A DNA stretch of 64,000 bases from NCBI GenBank assembly GCA_021442155.1, contig CM038214.1:56948514-57012513 (forward strand), read 5' to 3'. This document shows positions 60,261-64,000 of the stretch, one piece after another (the first letter of the stretch is position 1; every line of letters starts with the position of its first letter). Made by a program: the position numbers and the translations under genes. The stretch comes from Cymbidium sinense. Its lineage: Eukaryota > Streptophyta > Magnoliopsida > Asparagales > Orchidaceae. The notes beneath the pieces are model-generated. The model ran no database searches. It saw only the letters and a list, made by a program, of their open reading frames with translations, and was not told the DNA's origin.

Positions 60261-63200
60261 GGGAAACCCCGTATATGGGGAATTTTATTGCCACAAAAAA
60301 AGGGATTACAAAATCCTTAAAGGGGATAAACTGAACTACTACTCAAAGAGCAAATCTGGGAGTAAATCCATCTAAGTACATCCAAAAAAAAAAGAAAAGA
60401 GTAAAGCAAGCAAAAGATACAAAGTGATTAACAAAAGTAAGCAAATGAAGGATGAGGGCCAATGTTCTGTAGAAAGTGATAATGCATGACACTATGGAGC
60501 AACCTGCAAGAGAAAAAGATAAAAGGACCTGGAAGATTATAGACAAGAAGAAGAAAAGAAAAGTAGTATAGAGAAAATGATAAGTGAGAGCAAAAAATCT
60601 AAAAATAGTAATAATAAAGAAGTGGGATAGGGAGGCTCCCACACACAAGTTGATGATGCAAATATGAGCATCCAAACTTTAGCAGAAGGGTTACATCACA
60701 AGAGCTACAACCAAACCAAAATGGAGTGAAAGCATCACAACCATCATAGTCAACAAACTTGTATAGCTGCCATTTGATGAAGATCTTTTGAGCCAAAATA
60801 CCAATAAGAATAGGAAAATCTGTATACACAGAAGTGGAAAGAGCAGCTAAGAGCAAAGTGGGTGGGGGATCCCATGCCAAATATATGTCATCATATTAGG
60901 CTCCATGGCATGATAATCCCAACTCAAATGAAAGAGAACCATCAATGTCGTCATCCATAAAACTAGATCTAAAGGATAATAAACAATAGAAATCTACAAA
61001 CCGTGACAAAGATAAAAGCAAGGAATCAACCCCATTCCAATCATATAGGACATTAATAAATATACATTCTTAGAAATCCAAGAAGTGGTTATTTCCCATC
61101 AAAAGATAAGAAAAGAATGTTAATGCTCTTAACAACCTCCTTATTTTAGAAAATTGAGAACATCAATTATAAAGGGAAACAGTATACCCTAAGCCCAAAT
61201 TACCATAAGAAATGGAAGTACAATAGCAGATAAGAAGAAACAGGAAAGGGTTGCTCCACACCACAGACAAATCAAGTAAGAGATAATCAGAGATAACACC
61301 ACATAAATTGTTTCCTTATGATCAAACTCATTAATCCAGTCACCAACAATCCGAGTAATAATGCCAAGGTGCCCATAAATCCACCCAATGAGATTAAATG
61401 CAAAGATTAAAATCAAGAGAGGCAAAACTATAGTCACAATGATGCACAAATGTAGCATAAGATAGAGGAAAAATAGAAAGATATGAAGTCACAAAATTCA
61501 AATGCTAACAAGAAACCCAAAAGCCAATAATCAAATTATGCAGGAAACAACCAACAACCACAAAAATAATCTGTTGGATAAGGGAAATAGAAATGGGAGG
61601 ACAATAGTATAAGAAGAAGGAAAAGGAATATGATAAAAAAAACCCAAAAGCCCATAACTAATGGGTAGAATGGAGAACCATAAAGACATCCCGCTTGATA
61701 AAGGATCCAAAATCGAAAGGCCATCGGCAATAATGTAATTATTACCCCACCAAATTTAAGCAAAATAACATCAAAATCAACTGGAAAACAGATAGACAAC
61801 CACAGAAGAGGTCGAACATAAGATTCAATGATCCATAACAGCCAACCACCAAGATAGAATAGAACAGCAAGTTGGCCAACAACCAACCCCTTCAAAATGG
61901 AAGTTGCTTTCCAAATAAAGAAGGAAAAGGCCTGGCCAAGGCAAGCTGAGTAGAAAATGCAGCAGCAAGTGAAATCAGCTGCAGGCCCAATAGAAAATCC
62001 CTTCCAAAAATGGGAAAATAGGCTTGCAGCTAAACCCACAACCACGGGGTAGGCAAACTGAGAAGCCATGAAGAAAACCTAATTCTGCAAGGAGATAAGA
62101 ATAAATAGGAAAACACATTCCTGGCAGAAAGGGGAAAATAAATTAGCCAAAGTAATCAGCAAAACAACAGCACCCTGCTGAACAAGAAAGACAACCCTAG
62201 AAGCAGCTAGTTGAACAAAGGAATCAAAGATCCAGAGAAGCCAACAAATAAGATAATAAACAACAGCAAATTGGCCAAAGAACCACCTAATACAAATAGA
62301 TAGTGCCTTAGATAAAACCTAGAAAGAACCAACAAAAAAACCCTGACAAAAATCAAACTGAAAAACCATTAAGAAAGTCCAAACCTGCAAGGAGAAAAGG
62401 ATAAACAGGAGATAAGAAACACTCTCCTGGCAGGTTTGAAGAAAGAGGTTGGCCAAAGCAATCAGCAAAGCAACTCCAAAGGCACCTTGCTGGACAAGTA
62501 GGACAACCCCATAAATTGCTTAATAGAGAGTCCGATCCGACGCCAATAACCAAGATGATAATTAATAGCAAAATGGACAAAAAAAACCCCAATGCAAATA
62601 TACAAAACAAAAGTAAAGTCCCAGAAGGATAGGGAATGGATCAGGCCAAAGCTAGCTGAAATGAGATGATCAGCAGTAGCCCATAAGCTCATAAAAGAGA
62701 TAAGTAATAAAGCAAAAGCTAGCAACCATTCAATAACCTCAAAAAGGTCCAGCTGATCAAGACAATCCAAAACCCCATAAGCATAAGCTAAAATCCAATT
62801 ATGCAGTTGGGTAATCATAGTGCTGTGCATAGTTATAATAGAGCTAAAGGGGAGAAGACAGCAGATTAGGTGATCAGCTACAGCCTAGAAGCAAGCAGCA
62901 AAGTTAGTCAAGATAAAAATAGGCAACAAATAGCCAAAAACCACAAGGTTAGCCTACAAATAGATATTAATTACAACAAAGGAAGTGTTGATTCTGCCCA
63001 TACATGATGGGAAGAGGGGATTAGCAATTACCATCAGCAAACCAACCCTAAGAGCAGCCTGCATGACAAAAAGCCCAAAAATCCAACAACCAAACATTAA
63101 AACATCAGAATAAATATTACATCCTACATAAGAAACACTAGGAAGTAACCTTGATACAATATAGGTTACTAAGTGGCTCCAAGCAGTTTCATCTTTGATA

Positions 63201-63788
63201 AACAGTAAGACACAAAATTTAATTCCAGCACTTAATCCCACAGCATCACTAAAATTGGAAATCTGGAGGTAATTCCAATCCATAATAAGGAGAAGAATAT
63301 CGATAAGTTAGATCAATAAAAGTTGAAGAGGGATATCTTAAGCATTGATGATCAAGGATTATAATTCCAAAAAAGGAAAGAAATATGTCCCTATTGATCA
63401 AAAAATATAGCATCAGCAAATAGAGCATTAAGTAGTATATCTCCCACTAGCAATGAGTAAACCCTTTATCATTAATAATGGAGAAAGATTGATAGTAAGA
63501 CCCAATCAAGAAGATAGTAAACCACAAGATGTTTTACTCATAATTGACTTAGTGGGAGTATTAAGATTATGCATCAGCAAATTCGAGAGGTACATCAACA
63601 CTTTATTAGTGTAAGTAACAAAAGTAGGAAGCCCCCAATTAAAGGAAATGTAATTAAACCAACAACACATGCCACTGAAATCAAAATAGCAAGTAGTATC
63701 TGGGTGAAACATCAGCAAAAACTAAGAGAACAACAACAGAATATAAAATGGGCATTCATTTAAGATATTGAACCATCAATCCCATAGG
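60261..63788 (-). other. LINE D long 3'UTR with internal tandem blocks
   Basis: A block starting with TGCAAGGAGA(T/A)AA and ending in GCCAAAG(C/T)AATCAGCAAA occurs near 62084 and 62391, about 307 bases apart. Another (CAGCAAGTTGGCCAA-like) occurs near 61866, 62264 and 62561. In translation these give the recurring G-Q-L/F-A-V and L-L-W-I words that make the hydrophobic frames look related. No recognised protein family. Confidence 0.65.
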
Positions 63789-64000
63789 TTAGATTAATTT
63801 TTTGAGATAAGGGAGCCCAGATATCCAAATTAACCAAGCCAAATGAAATTTGGGTAGGGTGAGTTGATCAAAGAAGATTATACCATCCAATTTAGCTCCC
63901 ATTGGTAAGGTAATCAGACATGCATTACCCTCATGCCATGCATGAGTGATGTTAAAATTATATTAGGTAAGAAGAACTTTAGTTTGCTTGAGAAGGTAGT
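63789..64000 (-). pseudogene. LINE D ORF2 C terminus (RNase H end), partial
   Basis: On the minus strand from the window edge: Y-L-L-K-Q-T-K-V-L-L-T, a stop, then N-I-T-H-A-W-H-E-G-N-A-C, G-A-K-L-D-G-I-I-F-F-D-Q-L-T-L-P-K and G-L-P-Y-L-K-K-L-I, stop (TAA, complement 63789-63791). This is colinear with the RNase H ends of LINEs A and C. The His in H-A-W-H-E-G-N is the expected late active-site region. The internal stop shows decay, at least in this part. Confidence 0.82.

Larger units (their letters stand above)
60252..64000 (-). mobile_element. LINE copy D, 3' part (continues beyond the window)
   Basis: The A9 tail (complement 60252-60260) is preceded by a GGGG/CCCC mini-hairpin and AATAAA (complement 60284-60289). 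A long 3'UTR of about 3.5 kb runs to the RNase H stop at 63789, and the element continues past 64000. The 3'UTR resembles that of LINE A and contains tandem blocks of about 300-400 bases. Orientation and junction with telomeric DNA match the other LINE copies. Confidence 0.85.

Noticed and set aside
61536..62830. Hydrophobic frames of 122-177 codons in the LINE D 3'UTR sharing L-L-W-I and G-Q-L-A words
   Set aside because: The similarity comes from tandem DNA blocks in the UTR. The same blocks are broken by stops in LINE A. I do not call a transporter or membrane protein.

Overview
The window looks like repeat-rich nuclear DNA from a land plant. The repeat TTTAGGG/CCCTAAA is plant telomeric. 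The broken protein fragments are a plant glycine-rich RNA-binding protein (GR-RBP) and plant L1-clade LINE proteins with a C-terminal RNase H. I cannot name the species. I see no intact host gene, tRNA, rRNA or CRISPR array; every coding trace is a pseudogene or part of a transposable element.

Layout. (1) 1-5835 is CCCTAAA-strand telomere-like satellite with two copies of a GR-RBP 3' fragment. (2) At about 5836 the polarity flips, and from there to 42.8 kb, and again at 60.06-60.25 kb, the plus strand is the TTTAGGG strand. The satellite is built of roughly 0.7-1.8 kb units. Each has a canonical telomeric tract, a T-run followed by AATTAAGTAAA, and a long AT-rich degenerate tract. (3) Five LINE copies or fragments lie in the satellite, all on the minus strand: A (6935-16260, near full length), B (23276-27694, 5'-truncated), C (29669-37392, near full length), E (42797-43470, 3'UTR fragment) and D (60252 to the window end). 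Where the 3' end is visible (A, B, C, D), an A-run abuts CCCTAAA-type sequence. (4) 43.47-59.63 kb is different DNA: AT-rich, made of four diverged copies of an LTR-like unit (U0-U3), a 180-bp tandem repeat, an 851-bp tandem duplication and an array of short hairpins. U2, a tRNA-primer-like site, a 3-kb non-coding interior and U3 together resemble a non-autonomous Ty3/gypsy (Tat-like) LTR retrotransposon. (5) The last GR-RBP copy (59629-60058) abuts this block, followed by a short telomeric tract and LINE D.

The main story is a composite satellite. A GR-RBP gene fragment was joined once to telomere-like DNA, the junctions were amplified (six copies here with the same breakpoints), and LINEs and LTR elements then inserted. 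The GR-RBP fragments and the LINEs all read in the CCCTAAA direction. The most unusual structural signal is the hairpin array at 54.5-56.5 kb, whose two arms appear to change together from copy to copy.
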